This document shows, piece by piece, positions 29,144 through 36,373 of a DNA stretch of 37,396 bases (position 1 is the first letter of the stretch; each line of letters begins with the position of its first letter). The translations under genes were made by a program, and so were the position numbers. Below the pieces are notes generated by a model. It did no database searches and had not been told where the DNA came from. It saw nothing but the letters and a program-made list of their open reading frames with translations. This DNA comes from Hyphomicrobium sp. (GTDB lineage Bacteria; Pseudomonadota; Alphaproteobacteria; Rhizobiales; Hyphomicrobiaceae). Location of the stretch: contig JALOTA010000005.1 in NCBI GenBank assembly GCA_025458125.1, positions 1 to 37,396 on the forward strand, in the 5' to 3' direction.

Positions 29144-31129
29144 CTACTCCGCCGGAACCGCGGCGACGCGGCTCCGCCGCGAACGCTGCGGCGCGCCGAC
29201 CCGAAGTCGGCGGTCGCTGAGCGAGATTGCTCCGCCAACGAACATGATCACGGCGCCGATCCAGATGAACCGGACAAGCGGATGGAAGTAGAGGCGAAGC
29301 GCCACTGCGCCGCTCGGCTGTTCGTCACCCAGCGCGATATAGAGATCCCCCGTCCACGCGGGATAAATGCCGGCCTCGGTCGTCGGTTGTGGCGGCGCTG
29401 TATAGAGCCGCTTCGAGGGCATCAACGTCGTCACCGGGGCCCCGTTTCTCGTCACATCGAACGTGGCGATCTGCTCGGAATAGTTCGGCCCCTTCGAGGG
29501 CTGAATGCCCTTGAAAACCAATTCATACCCGGCGACTTCCGCACGCTCGCCCGGCATCAACGCAATGATCTTCTCAGTCTGATAGGCACTCGTTCCCACG
29601 ATCCCGAGCACCATGATGCCGATACCGGCGTGAGCCAGAGCCGTGCCATAGGCCGACCGGGGAAGATTGAGCAAGCGCCGCACAAACTCTCCGCGCGAGA
29701 CGTCGCCGAAACGGGCGCGGCTGAGGAGATCGGTGATCGCGCCGAAGAGAACGAACAAGCCGAGCGCAGCGCAGATCGGCGCCAGCCACGGCCCCCGCCC
29801 GTGGATCGCCGCCGCGAGAACCGTCAGCAAGATCGCAAGACCTGCGGCAAACCCGAGCCTCTGAGCAACCGCTCTGAGATCACCGCGCTTCCACGCCAGC
29901 AGCGGCCCGAAAGGCATCGCCAGCAACAGGGGCAGCATCAGGGGAATGAATGTCATGTTGAAGTACGGCGGACCAACGGAAATCTTCTCGCCGGTGATGC
30001 CTTCCAGCACGAGCGGATAAAGCGTCCCCACAAGCACCGTGGCGCACGCCACGGAGAGCAGGACGTTGTTGAGGACGAGGCTCCCCTCGCGGCTGATCGG
30101 CGCGAAAAGCCCGCCTTGCCGAAGAGTGCTTGCCCGCCATCCGAAAAGCGCCAGACCGCCGCCCGTGAAGAACATCATGATGGTCAGGATCACGATCCCG
30201 CGATCCGGGTCGACGGCGAAGGCATGCACCGACGTCAACACTCCCGAGCGGACCAGGAAGGTGCCCATCAAAGACAAAGAGAAGGTCAGGATGGCGAGGA
30301 GGATCGTCCACACCTTCAAGGCGTCGCGCTTTTCCATGACCAGCGCGGAATGCAGCAGCGCCGTTCCGGCGAGCCACGGCATGAAGGAGGCGTTTTCCAC
30401 CGGGTCCCAGAACCACCATCCGCCCCAGCCCAGCTCGTAATAGGCCCACCACGACCCCATGGCGATACCAAGCGTCAGGCACATCCACGCCGCAAGGGTC
30501 CAGGGACGCACCCAGCGCGCCCAAGCCGCATCGATGCGGCCTTCGATCAAGGCGGCAATTGCGAAGGAGAACGCCATCGAGAAGCCGACATAGCCCGCAT
30601 AGAGAAACGGCGGATGGAACGCCAGAGCCGGGTCCTGCAAAATGGGGTTGAGACCACGTCCTTCAAACGGCGCAGGGTTGACGCGCTCGAAAGGATTGGA
30701 CGTGAAAAGGATGAAAAGCAGGAACGCGACGGCGATCGATGCCTGGACGCCCAGAACGTTGGCGCGCAGTGTCGTGGGGAGATTGCGTCCGAAGAGAGCC
30801 ACCGCTGCACCGAACAGCGCGAGAATGAGCACCCAGAGAAGCATCGAACCTTCGTGGTTCCCCCACACTCCCGAAATCCGGTAGAGCAGCGGCTTGTCCG
30901 AATGCGAGTTGTCCGCAACGTTGAGAACCGAAAAGTCCGACGTCACGAAAGCATGCATCAACGCCAGAAATGAAATACCGAGGAGCGCCAGCTGGACAAC
31001 GGCCGCTCCATCGCCCATGGCCATGGCAGCCCCGTCGCGCCGGTGCGCGCCCCACATGGGAACGATCATCTGCACCGTTGCCACGACAAGGGCGAGGATC
31101 AGCGCGAAGTGTCCGATCTCGGCAATCAT
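29144..31129 (-). CDS. ccmF: Cytochrome c heme lyase subunit CcmF/CycK
   Basis: CcmF is the multi-pass integral membrane heme lyase that receives heme from CcmE and attaches it to apocytochrome c with CcmH/I. The 661-residue protein shows many hydrophobic spans and the WWD signature GWGGWWFWDPVENAS (about 234-248). Conserved histidine regions are present (HEGSMLLWVLILALFG near 92; FHPPFLYAGYVGFSM near 171). I start it at ATG 31129 (MIAEIGHFALILAL), preceded by AGGAG; an open frame continuing upstream to 31723 is simply the antisense-like alternate frame over ccmE. Confidence 0.97.
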   Translation of the reverse strand: MIAEIGHFALILALVVATVQMIVPMWGAHRRDGAAMAMGDGAAVVQLALLGISFLALMHAFVTSDFSVLNVADNSHSDKPLLYRISGVWGNHEGSMLLWVLILALFGAAVALFGRNLPTTLRANVLGVQASIAVAFLLFILFTSNPFERVNPAPFEGRGLNPILQDPALAFHPPFLYAGYVGFSMAFSFAIAALIEGRIDAAWARWVRPWTLAAWMCLTLGIAMGSWWAYYELGWGGWWFWDPVENASFMPWLAGTALLHSALVMEKRDALKVWTILLAILTFSLSLMGTFLVRSGVLTSVHAFAVDPDRGIVILTIMMFFTGGGLALFGWRASTLRQGGLFAPISREGSLVLNNVLLSVACATVLVGTLYPLVLEGITGEKISVGPPYFNMTFIPLMLPLLLAMPFGPLLAWKRGDLRAVAQRLGFAAGLAILLTVLAAAIHGRGPWLAPICAALGLFVLFGAITDLLSRARFGDVSRGEFVRRLLNLPRSAYGTALAHAGIGIMVLGIVGTSAYQTEKIIALMPGERAEVAGYELVFKGIQPSKGPNYSEQIATFDVTRNGAPVTTLMPSKRLYTAPPQPTTEAGIYPAWTGDLYIALGDEQPSGAVALRLYFHPLVRFIWIGAVIMFVGGAISLSDRRLRVGAPQRSRRSRVAAVPAE

Positions 31130-31155
31130 CTCACACTCCTCTCGATACCGCCCGA

Positions 31156-31620
31156 TCAGTTGGCCGCTCCGGCGGGATGCTCGGCACCGGGGCCGAGCTT
31201 CACGCCTTTTTCCTGCAGTGCCTTTGCGACTTCCGGTGGCATGTAGTTCTCGTCGTGCTTGGCAAGAACCGTATCGGCTACGAACACGCCATCCGGCCCG
31301 AGCCTGCCCTCCGTCACCACCCCTTGGCCTTCGCGAAAAAGATCCGGCAGGATGCCGGTATACGAGACATCGACCTTGGCCAGCGTATCCGTCACCGCAA
31401 ACCCGACCGTCGTCCCCTGCCCCCGCTTCACCGAACCCTCGGCCACGAGACCACCCAGGCGAAACCGCTGCCCGGCATCGATCTTGTTGGCTGTTACATC
31501 GCTGGGCGTATGGAAGAATACGATATTCTCGCGGAATGCGAACATGACGAGCAGTGCGGCCAGCGACAGGATCGCCACGCCTGAGCCGATCAGCACACCA
31601 CGTTTCTGCTTGCGCGTCAT
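31156..31620 (-). CDS. ccmE: Heme chaperone CcmE/CycJ
   Basis: CcmE transiently holds heme covalently through a histidine and passes it to CcmF. The 154-residue protein has an N-terminal anchor (about 9-29), an OB-fold periplasmic domain (FRLGGLVAEGSVKR, TVGFAVTDTLAKVDVSYTGI, LPDLFREGQGVVTEG) and LAKHDENYMPPEV with heme-binding His122 and Tyr126. The tail is Gly/Ala-rich. Its ATG overlaps the ccmI TGA (ATGA), and ccmF starts 26 bp later. Confidence 0.96.
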   Translation of the reverse strand: MTRKQKRGVLIGSGVAILSLAALLVMFAFRENIVFFHTPSDVTANKIDAGQRFRLGGLVAEGSVKRGQGTTVGFAVTDTLAKVDVSYTGILPDLFREGQGVVTEGRLGPDGVFVADTVLAKHDENYMPPEVAKALQEKGVKLGPGAEHPAGAAN

Positions 31621-32759
31621 TTCTGCTCACTGTCCTTCGCGCCCGCCTCGATCCCGAGTTCGGAGGCCGCCGTGTTGATCTGATCGAGCGAACTGTTGTT
31701 GCCCGCGAGAGCCTTGCGAGCATCTTGCAGCGCCTTCACGGCATCGTCGTTTCGTCCGAGCACTTTGTAGGACCGCATCAGCTGTACCCAGCCTGAAGGA
31801 TCATTGCCGTCCGTCTGCAACCTGCTGGCGAGCCGCGCGACCATTCCCTCGATCATCGCCTGTTGATCCGCAGGTGCAGGTGGGCGGCCCTGTGGCACCT
31901 CAATGGCATTCTGGCCCAGTTCGATCTTATCGCCCCTTGCCAACCGTTCTACGGCCCCAATTCGCACTTCGACCGCTGATGTCATCGCGGGTGTCATCTG
32001 CGGGGACGACAACAGGGCTCTATAATCAGCCAGTGCGTCGTTAAAGCGGCCGTCCTGTTCCTTGGCCAACGCGAGCCACATCCGGGCATCCAGCCGGTCT
32101 GGTTCCAGTGCCAACAGCCGTTCCGCGGCAATCTTTGCGTTCGCATTCACGATCCCGTTGTTGGCGAGGATCTCCGCCTGCGCAAACCCGGCAAGACGCT
32201 TCGGCGTCTCGCCCAGAAGGCGGTTCGCATTGGCAAACGCCTCTGCCGCCTGCCCGTAGCGCTCCATGCGCAGATAGATCGGCGCGATCACATCCCAGCC
32301 GTTGCCGTCATCGGGCACCGCACGCAGACGATCTTCCACGCGCGCGATCAGGGCATCCACACCGTCGCGGGCTGCGGCGGTCTCGGTACGTCCCGCATGC
32401 GGGACATCCGGAAGGCCCGGCGACCCGAGCCCGACGTAGAGCGCAAGCGCCGCCACCGGTATAGCAACCGAGGCCGCCACGGCCAGCCGTGTCGAACCCC
32501 GCGCGGTCTCTGCGTTCCCTGTCGTGCTGGCTGTAGCACGGGCCAGAAGCCGCCGCCCCACTTCCGCGCGGGCCGACACCGCCTCTGCGTCTGTCAAGAG
32601 ACCCTTGGCCCGGTCTGCATCGATTTGCGAGAGCTGATCCGCGTAGACGAAAACGTCGGCATCCGCGTCGAGAGCTTCCGCCGGCGCATGCCGGTACCAC
32701 CAGAGGAGCGTCGCAACGACCCCTGCGGTCAACACCGAGAAAACAATCCAAAGAAGCAT
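31617..32759 (-). CDS. ccmI: Cytochrome c-type biogenesis protein CcmI/CycH
   Basis: CcmI is the membrane-bound TPR chaperone that delivers apocytochrome c to the CcmF/H heme lyase. The 380-residue protein has an N-terminal helix (MLLWIVFSVLTAGVVATLLW), a second span near 95-115 (LAVAASVAIPVAALALYVGL), and TPR-like helices from about 140 on (GWDVIAPIYLRMERYGQAAE, ARMWLALAKEQDGRFNDALA, VQLMRSYKVLGRNDDAVKAL). The start ATG 32759 matches family N-termini; the ribosome-binding site is weak. It is the first gene of the ccmI-E-F-H operon. The 196-bp gap upstream (32760-32955) holds its promoter region and, at 32897-32927, the terminator of the next gene. Confidence 0.94.
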   Translation of the reverse strand: MLLWIVFSVLTAGVVATLLWWYRHAPAEALDADADVFVYADQLSQIDADRAKGLLTDAEAVSARAEVGRRLLARATASTTGNAETARGSTRLAVAASVAIPVAALALYVGLGSPGLPDVPHAGRTETAAARDGVDALIARVEDRLRAVPDDGNGWDVIAPIYLRMERYGQAAEAFANANRLLGETPKRLAGFAQAEILANNGIVNANAKIAAERLLALEPDRLDARMWLALAKEQDGRFNDALADYRALLSSPQMTPAMTSAVEVRIGAVERLARGDKIELGQNAIEVPQGRPPAPADQQAMIEGMVARLASRLQTDGNDPSGWVQLMRSYKVLGRNDDAVKALQDARKALAGNNSSLDQINTAASELGIEAGAKDSEQK

Positions 32760-32896
32760 GTGTGAACCAAGCGGCCGCACTGTAACGCTGGAATAGGTGC
32801 AGCCCTTCCGGGTGACAAGGGCCAAACCTGCGTTAGCCCTTCTGTCGCGGCCGCTGCCCGGTCAGGTTCCCTTGCCGGCTATGTTCGCCCCCAACG

Positions 32897-32927
32897 AAAA
32901 AACCGCCGTAACGAAGAGTTGCGGCGG
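32897..32927 (-). terminator. Rho-independent terminator of the 17-kDa lipoprotein gene
   Basis: On the minus strand CCGCCG and CGGCGG flank a small inner AAC/GTT pairing and loop, followed directly by TTTTTT. It lies 29 bp after the stop of the 32956 gene and isolates it from the ccm operon. Confidence 0.85.
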
Positions 32928-32955
32928 CTGCCAATGGCGGGACCATGAGCCCTGG

Positions 32956-33426
32956 TCAGGTCACGTTGGTCCACGTTCCGTCAGGATTCCGGCACGCGGT
33001 CCCGTTCATGCTTTGCGGGCGCCCGTCGATAAAGATCTTATGGGTGTAATCACGGCAATCGACCCCGGCCCGCTTGTAGGGACGGCTCGGCACGACCTCA
33101 CCGTAGCGACCGTTGTCGGGGTTGCGCCATTGCTTGGCAACGCCCGACTGCCCCCGCTCCAGGGCATCGAATTCCGCCTGCTGGGCCAGCATGCGATCCT
33201 GCTCGTCCATGCTACGGCCGATCTCGCTGCCAACGACCCCGCCAATGACGGCACCGATCGCTGTCGCCGCAACGCGGCCCGATCCTTTGCCCACCTGATT
33301 GCCCAGGATGCCACCCGCCAAAGCGCCCACGGCAAGGCCAGTGTCGGCTTTGTTCGGGCCTTCACCGCTGCAGCCAACCAGTAAAACCGGCGAGATGATC
33401 AACGCTAGCAAGCGCGAGGCGCGCAT
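32956..33426 (-). CDS. Surface antigen lipoprotein, RT0821/17-kDa family
   Basis: The 156-residue lipoprotein has a lipobox LVGC with Cys19. A glycine-zipper region follows (GLAVGALAGGILGNQVGKGS, AATAIGAVIGGVVGSEIGRS), then DEQDRMLAQQAEFDALERGQ and a C-terminal domain with paired cysteines (DCRDYTHKIFIDG, ACRNPDGTW). This layout matches the rickettsial 17-kDa antigen/RT0821-Lpp0805 family of outer-membrane lipoproteins. The start is ATG 33426 with GGAGGGG upstream. It has its own strong terminator. The 33427-33575 gap upstream contains no gene. Confidence 0.9.
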   Translation of the reverse strand: MRASRLLALIISPVLLVGCSGEGPNKADTGLAVGALAGGILGNQVGKGSGRVAATAIGAVIGGVVGSEIGRSMDEQDRMLAQQAEFDALERGQSGVAKQWRNPDNGRYGEVVPSRPYKRAGVDCRDYTHKIFIDGRPQSMNGTACRNPDGTWTNVT

Positions 33427-33575
33427 TAGTGAACCCCTCCGTTGGCGCTGCAAGTGCGTTCACTAGGCGCGGGGCCTCCGCTTCTTTGAACGACTCATTG
33501 CAGCTCAATTTCCAGGATTACCATCCCGATTCGGGCGAAAGTTCGACCCCGGCTCCTGGGTTATCAAGAATATTC

Positions 33576-34961
33576 TCAGCCCGCGGATGGCAATTCCAGC
33601 CGGGCCTCCAGCCCCCCAAACGCGCTCTCGCCGAGATGGAGACGGCCCCGGTATTGCTGCGCCAGATCCGTCACAATGGAAAGTCCTAGACCTGAGCCCG
33701 GCTTGGTCTCGTCGAGCCGCAAACCTCTCTGACCGAGTTTGGCCCTCTGGTCCGGCGGCAGGCCCGGCCCGTCATCCCCCACCATCAGCACGAGGCGGCG
33801 AGCGCCCCGGCCGTCCCGAGCCGCCTCGACTTCGACCGACACAGATACCCGGGTCCTCGCCCACTTGCAGGCATTGTCGAGAAGGTTGCCGGCCATTTCT
33901 TCCAGGTCCTGCCGTTCCCCTTGGAATTTGAGCCCCGTCGGGCATAGCAGATCGATGCGGATGTCCCGCTCGCGATATATCCGTTCAAGTGCCCGGACGA
34001 TCGGCTCCAGCACAGGCTGGACGTCCGTCGCCCGCCCCATCACGCCGACACGGGCGGCCATGCGCGCCCGGTCGAGATAAAGCGTGATCTGGTCGCGCAT
34101 GATGTTGGCCTGTTCCGCGACTTTCTCCCCGATCGCTCCCTTGTCTTCCCGCGCCTCGTTGATGATGACCGCCAGCGGCGTCTTCAGGGCATGCGCCAGA
34201 TTTCCAACCTGCGTGCGCGCGCGATCAATGATGTCCTGATTGGACTGAATGAGAGCGTTGAGTTCCGACTGCATCGGTTCGATCTCGGCCGGCAGGCTGC
34301 CTTCCAGGCGAACGGCGTCACCGGAACGAATTGCCGCCAACCCTTTTTCGATCCTTTGCAGCGGCAGCAGTCCAAAGCGCACCTGGAACAGGGTCGCGGT
34401 GACGAGCCCAAGTCCCGTCAGGGCCAGCGCAATCGACAGCCGATTGCGAAAATTACGGTTACGGCTTTCCAGCCACGCAATCGGCCCAGCGACACTCACC
34501 GCATAGCGCGGCGCGTTTCCCTGATGACCCTTGGTGTCGACCACTTCGATCACGCGGATCGGCTCGCCCAGTGGGCCTTTCGCATTCATCCACCTCTGTC
34601 CCATGGGATCGGGCGCGATCTTGGCTTCATAGGGCGATGGAAGAGTAGCCGTGGCCAGCGACGCCGACACGAGTTGCAGCGCGGTGGGATCGTCGAGTGG
34701 TTTGATCTGCCAATACCAGCCCGACTGCGTTTCCTCAAAAAGCGGTTCATAGCGGTTCAGTGGGGCAACTGGATCGGCACCTCCGCTGAGTAGCGAATCG
34801 ACGGCAATTGAGTTGACGAGTTTCTCCAGCCTCTGATCGAAACTTGCCTGCACGTCCTCACTGTAGAGCCTGAAAATGATGTAGCCCGCGATCGGCAGGA
34901 CCACCGCCAGCCACGCCGCAGACGTAGCGATCAACCGGAAAGCGAGCGAGTTAAATCGCAT
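33576..34961 (-). CDS. feuQ: Sensor histidine kinase, FeuQ-like
   Basis: This 461-residue kinase has two spans (about 12-31 and 174-192) enclosing a periplasmic domain of about 140 residues, then HAMP, HisKA with NLAHALKTPLAVIINEA (His257), and an intact HATPase (NLLDNACKWA, DDGPGLP, GSGLGLS). The HALKTPL acceptor motif and the pairing with the downstream-named regulator are typical of the rhizobial FeuQ/PhoQ-like group, linked in Sinorhizobium to envelope and osmotic adaptation. The FeuQ name is by resemblance and synteny with cyc genes. Start is ATG 34961, overlapping the regulator by 11 bp; a GTG at 34994 is an alternative. Confidence 0.85.
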   Translation of the reverse strand: MRFNSLAFRLIATSAAWLAVVLPIAGYIIFRLYSEDVQASFDQRLEKLVNSIAVDSLLSGGADPVAPLNRYEPLFEETQSGWYWQIKPLDDPTALQLVSASLATATLPSPYEAKIAPDPMGQRWMNAKGPLGEPIRVIEVVDTKGHQGNAPRYAVSVAGPIAWLESRNRNFRNRLSIALALTGLGLVTATLFQVRFGLLPLQRIEKGLAAIRSGDAVRLEGSLPAEIEPMQSELNALIQSNQDIIDRARTQVGNLAHALKTPLAVIINEAREDKGAIGEKVAEQANIMRDQITLYLDRARMAARVGVMGRATDVQPVLEPIVRALERIYRERDIRIDLLCPTGLKFQGERQDLEEMAGNLLDNACKWARTRVSVSVEVEAARDGRGARRLVLMVGDDGPGLPPDQRAKLGQRGLRLDETKPGSGLGLSIVTDLAQQYRGRLHLGESAFGGLEARLELPSAG

Positions 34962-35628
34962 CGCTGCCGGATCCCATCCGGTATCCGAGGCCACGAACCG
35001 TTTCGATCAATTCGGTCGGAAGTTTCTTGCGCAGCCGGCCGATAAAAACTTCGATCGTGTTGCTGTCGCGATCGAAATCCTGCTCGTAGAGATGCTCCAC
35101 GAGTTCGGTTCGCGATACGACGCGGTCGCGATGATGCATGAGATACGCGAGCAACCTGTATTCGTGCGAGGTGAGCTTCACCTGCTGCCCGTTGCACGTC
35201 ACGCGAGCCGTCTTCGTGTCGAGACGAACCGGTCCGCACTCGATTTCGCTCTTTGCGTGCCCCGACGCCCGCCGCACCTGCGCGCGCACGCGCGCCAGAA
35301 GTTCTTCCATGTGGAACGGCTTGGCCACGTAATCGTCGGCGCCCGCATCCATTCCCGAGACTTTGTCGCTCCAGCGATCACGCGCCGTCAGGATGATGAC
35401 TGGCATGACCCGGTTTGACCGGCGCCACTGTTCCAGAACCGAAATGCCGTCCTTCTTCGGCAACCCGAGATCGAGGATGACGAGATCATAAGGCTCGGTG
35501 TCTCCGAGAAAGTGCCCCTCCTCGCCGTCGAACGCGGTATCCACCGCATAACCCGCATCGCCCAGCGCCCGGACAAGCTGGCGATTGAGATCCTTGTCAT
35601 CTTCGACGACGAGTATGCGCACAGCCAC
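34951..35628 (-). CDS. feuP: OmpR-family response regulator, FeuP-like
   Basis: The 225-residue regulator has a receiver domain with Asp10/Asp11, phospho-acceptor Asp53 (LVILDLGLPKKDG) and Lys in YVAKPFHMEE. The OmpR winged helix contains LTSHEYRLLAYLMHHRDRVV and FIGRLRKKLPTELIETVRGL. The sequence closely recalls FeuP of rhizobia, which with FeuQ controls genes such as the cyclic glucan exporter ndvA; targets here are not known. A GTG at 35628 gives MAVRILVVEDD; a second GTG at 35622 gives MRILVVEDD and may be the true start. A PepSY protein gene lies 75 bp upstream. Confidence 0.88.
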   Translation of the reverse strand: MAVRILVVEDDKDLNRQLVRALGDAGYAVDTAFDGEEGHFLGDTEPYDLVILDLGLPKKDGISVLEQWRRSNRVMPVIILTARDRWSDKVSGMDAGADDYVAKPFHMEELLARVRAQVRRASGHAKSEIECGPVRLDTKTARVTCNGQQVKLTSHEYRLLAYLMHHRDRVVSRTELVEHLYEQDFDRDSNTIEVFIGRLRKKLPTELIETVRGLGYRMGSGSDAI

Positions 35629-35703
35629 CGCCTGTTGATTGCTCGGGTTGCACCACCGCCTCCCGGCGGCATCTCCCGATTATAAAGAGGAATGCGGCGT
35701 TTC

Positions 35704-36006
35704 CTAGCGCCCGAACGGCTCCTTCGCATCGACGATCACTGGCGCCATCTTGCCATTGGATGATCGCACCAGGAGCCGGTAGACGTAGCGTTCGTCCTCC
35801 TTGCATAACGTGACCTTCACGATATCGCCATCAACCCGGCTCTTGGCGAGACTGGTCACCTTTTCGACCGGTGCAAGCCCTTCCTCTTTGACCACCGGAA
35901 CGGCCGTCGACCAGTCTTCGATGCATACGGACGCATCGGCGAACAATCGTCCCGGCGGGACGATTACCATCACAGCTAAAATGAGGACGGCAGTGAGGCG
36001 GATCAT
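35704..36006 (-). CDS. Exported PepSY-domain protein
   Basis: The 100-residue protein has a signal peptide (MIRLTAVLILAVMVIVPPGR, cleaved near LFADA) and a single PepSY-like domain (VTSLAKSRVDGDIVKVTLCK, ERYVYRLLVRSSNGKMAPVI). PepSY domains often modulate or inhibit exported proteins. It sits 75 bp upstream of the FeuP-like regulator on the same strand. This matches the position of FeuN, a small periplasmic modulator of FeuQ that I recall from Sinorhizobium meliloti. Relation to FeuN is by position; I cannot confirm sequence homology. An in-frame GTG lies 15 bp upstream of the chosen ATG 36006. Confidence 0.82.
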   Translation of the reverse strand: MIRLTAVLILAVMVIVPPGRLFADASVCIEDWSTAVPVVKEEGLAPVEKVTSLAKSRVDGDIVKVTLCKEDERYVYRLLVRSSNGKMAPVIVDAKEPFGR

Positions 36007-36103
36007 GGCCGGATCATGCACAGGTCAAGCAGAGACGCAAACCCTCGTCGCTAAATGCGATCCTGTCAGCAGCCGCCTGAACCGGCCATGAATGCCAATG
36101 AGG

Positions 36104-36373
36104 TCAAAGCCGCACGTTCACTTCGCGCCGGATAAGCGGCGCCGTTGCCCGCGACCGGCCATAGAGCGTCATCAGAGTTCCGACCACACCGGCCACGGCC
36201 TGCGCGATCGCACCAACGTCCGATCCGATCTGCCGAACCGTCTCGCTTGTGATATCCAGTCCGATCAGCGGTCCGAGTGCCGGCAGGATGGCGGCCGCCG
36301 CCGTAACGGCAGCGCCCCATACGGTCAACGAGTGTCCCCACCATTTCGGCGACGGCGGCTGTGATGGCGTCAT
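36104..36373 (-). CDS. Nested holin-like small membrane protein (internal start of the lysis fusion)
   Basis: The ATG at 36373 begins an 89-residue in-frame product, MTPSQPPSPKWWGHSLTVWG, with a hydrophobic span of about 25 residues (AAVTAAAAILPALGPLIGLD) and a second amphipathic/hydrophobic helix (GAIAQAVAGVVGTLMTLYGR) before a basic tail. GGAGA lies 8 bases upstream, in a good position. Phages often encode such a protein as a separate holin next to the endolysin. Here the reading frame is continuous with the enzyme. Whether it is translated alone cannot be seen from the sequence. Confidence 0.5.
   Translation of the reverse strand: MTPSQPPSPKWWGHSLTVWGAAVTAAAAILPALGPLIGLDITSETVRQIGSDVGAIAQAVAGVVGTLMTLYGRSRATAPLIRREVNVRL

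Noticed and set aside
28787-30973. Open frame of 728 codons on the plus strand opposite ccmF/ccmH
   Set aside because: It is extremely rich in Arg, Gln and His with no domain signal, and lies fully antisense to well-recognised ccm genes; it is a by-product of GC-rich codon use.
31130-31723. Upstream in-frame extension of ccmF
   Set aside because: It runs across ccmE in another frame and has Arg/Gly-rich nonsense composition; the ccmF ATG at 31129 has a good ribosome-binding site and family N-terminus.
33525-33576. Short palindromes CCCGATTCGGG and AGAATATTCT downstream of the FeuQ-like kinase
   Set aside because: Too short and without a T-run; not enough to call a terminator or operator.
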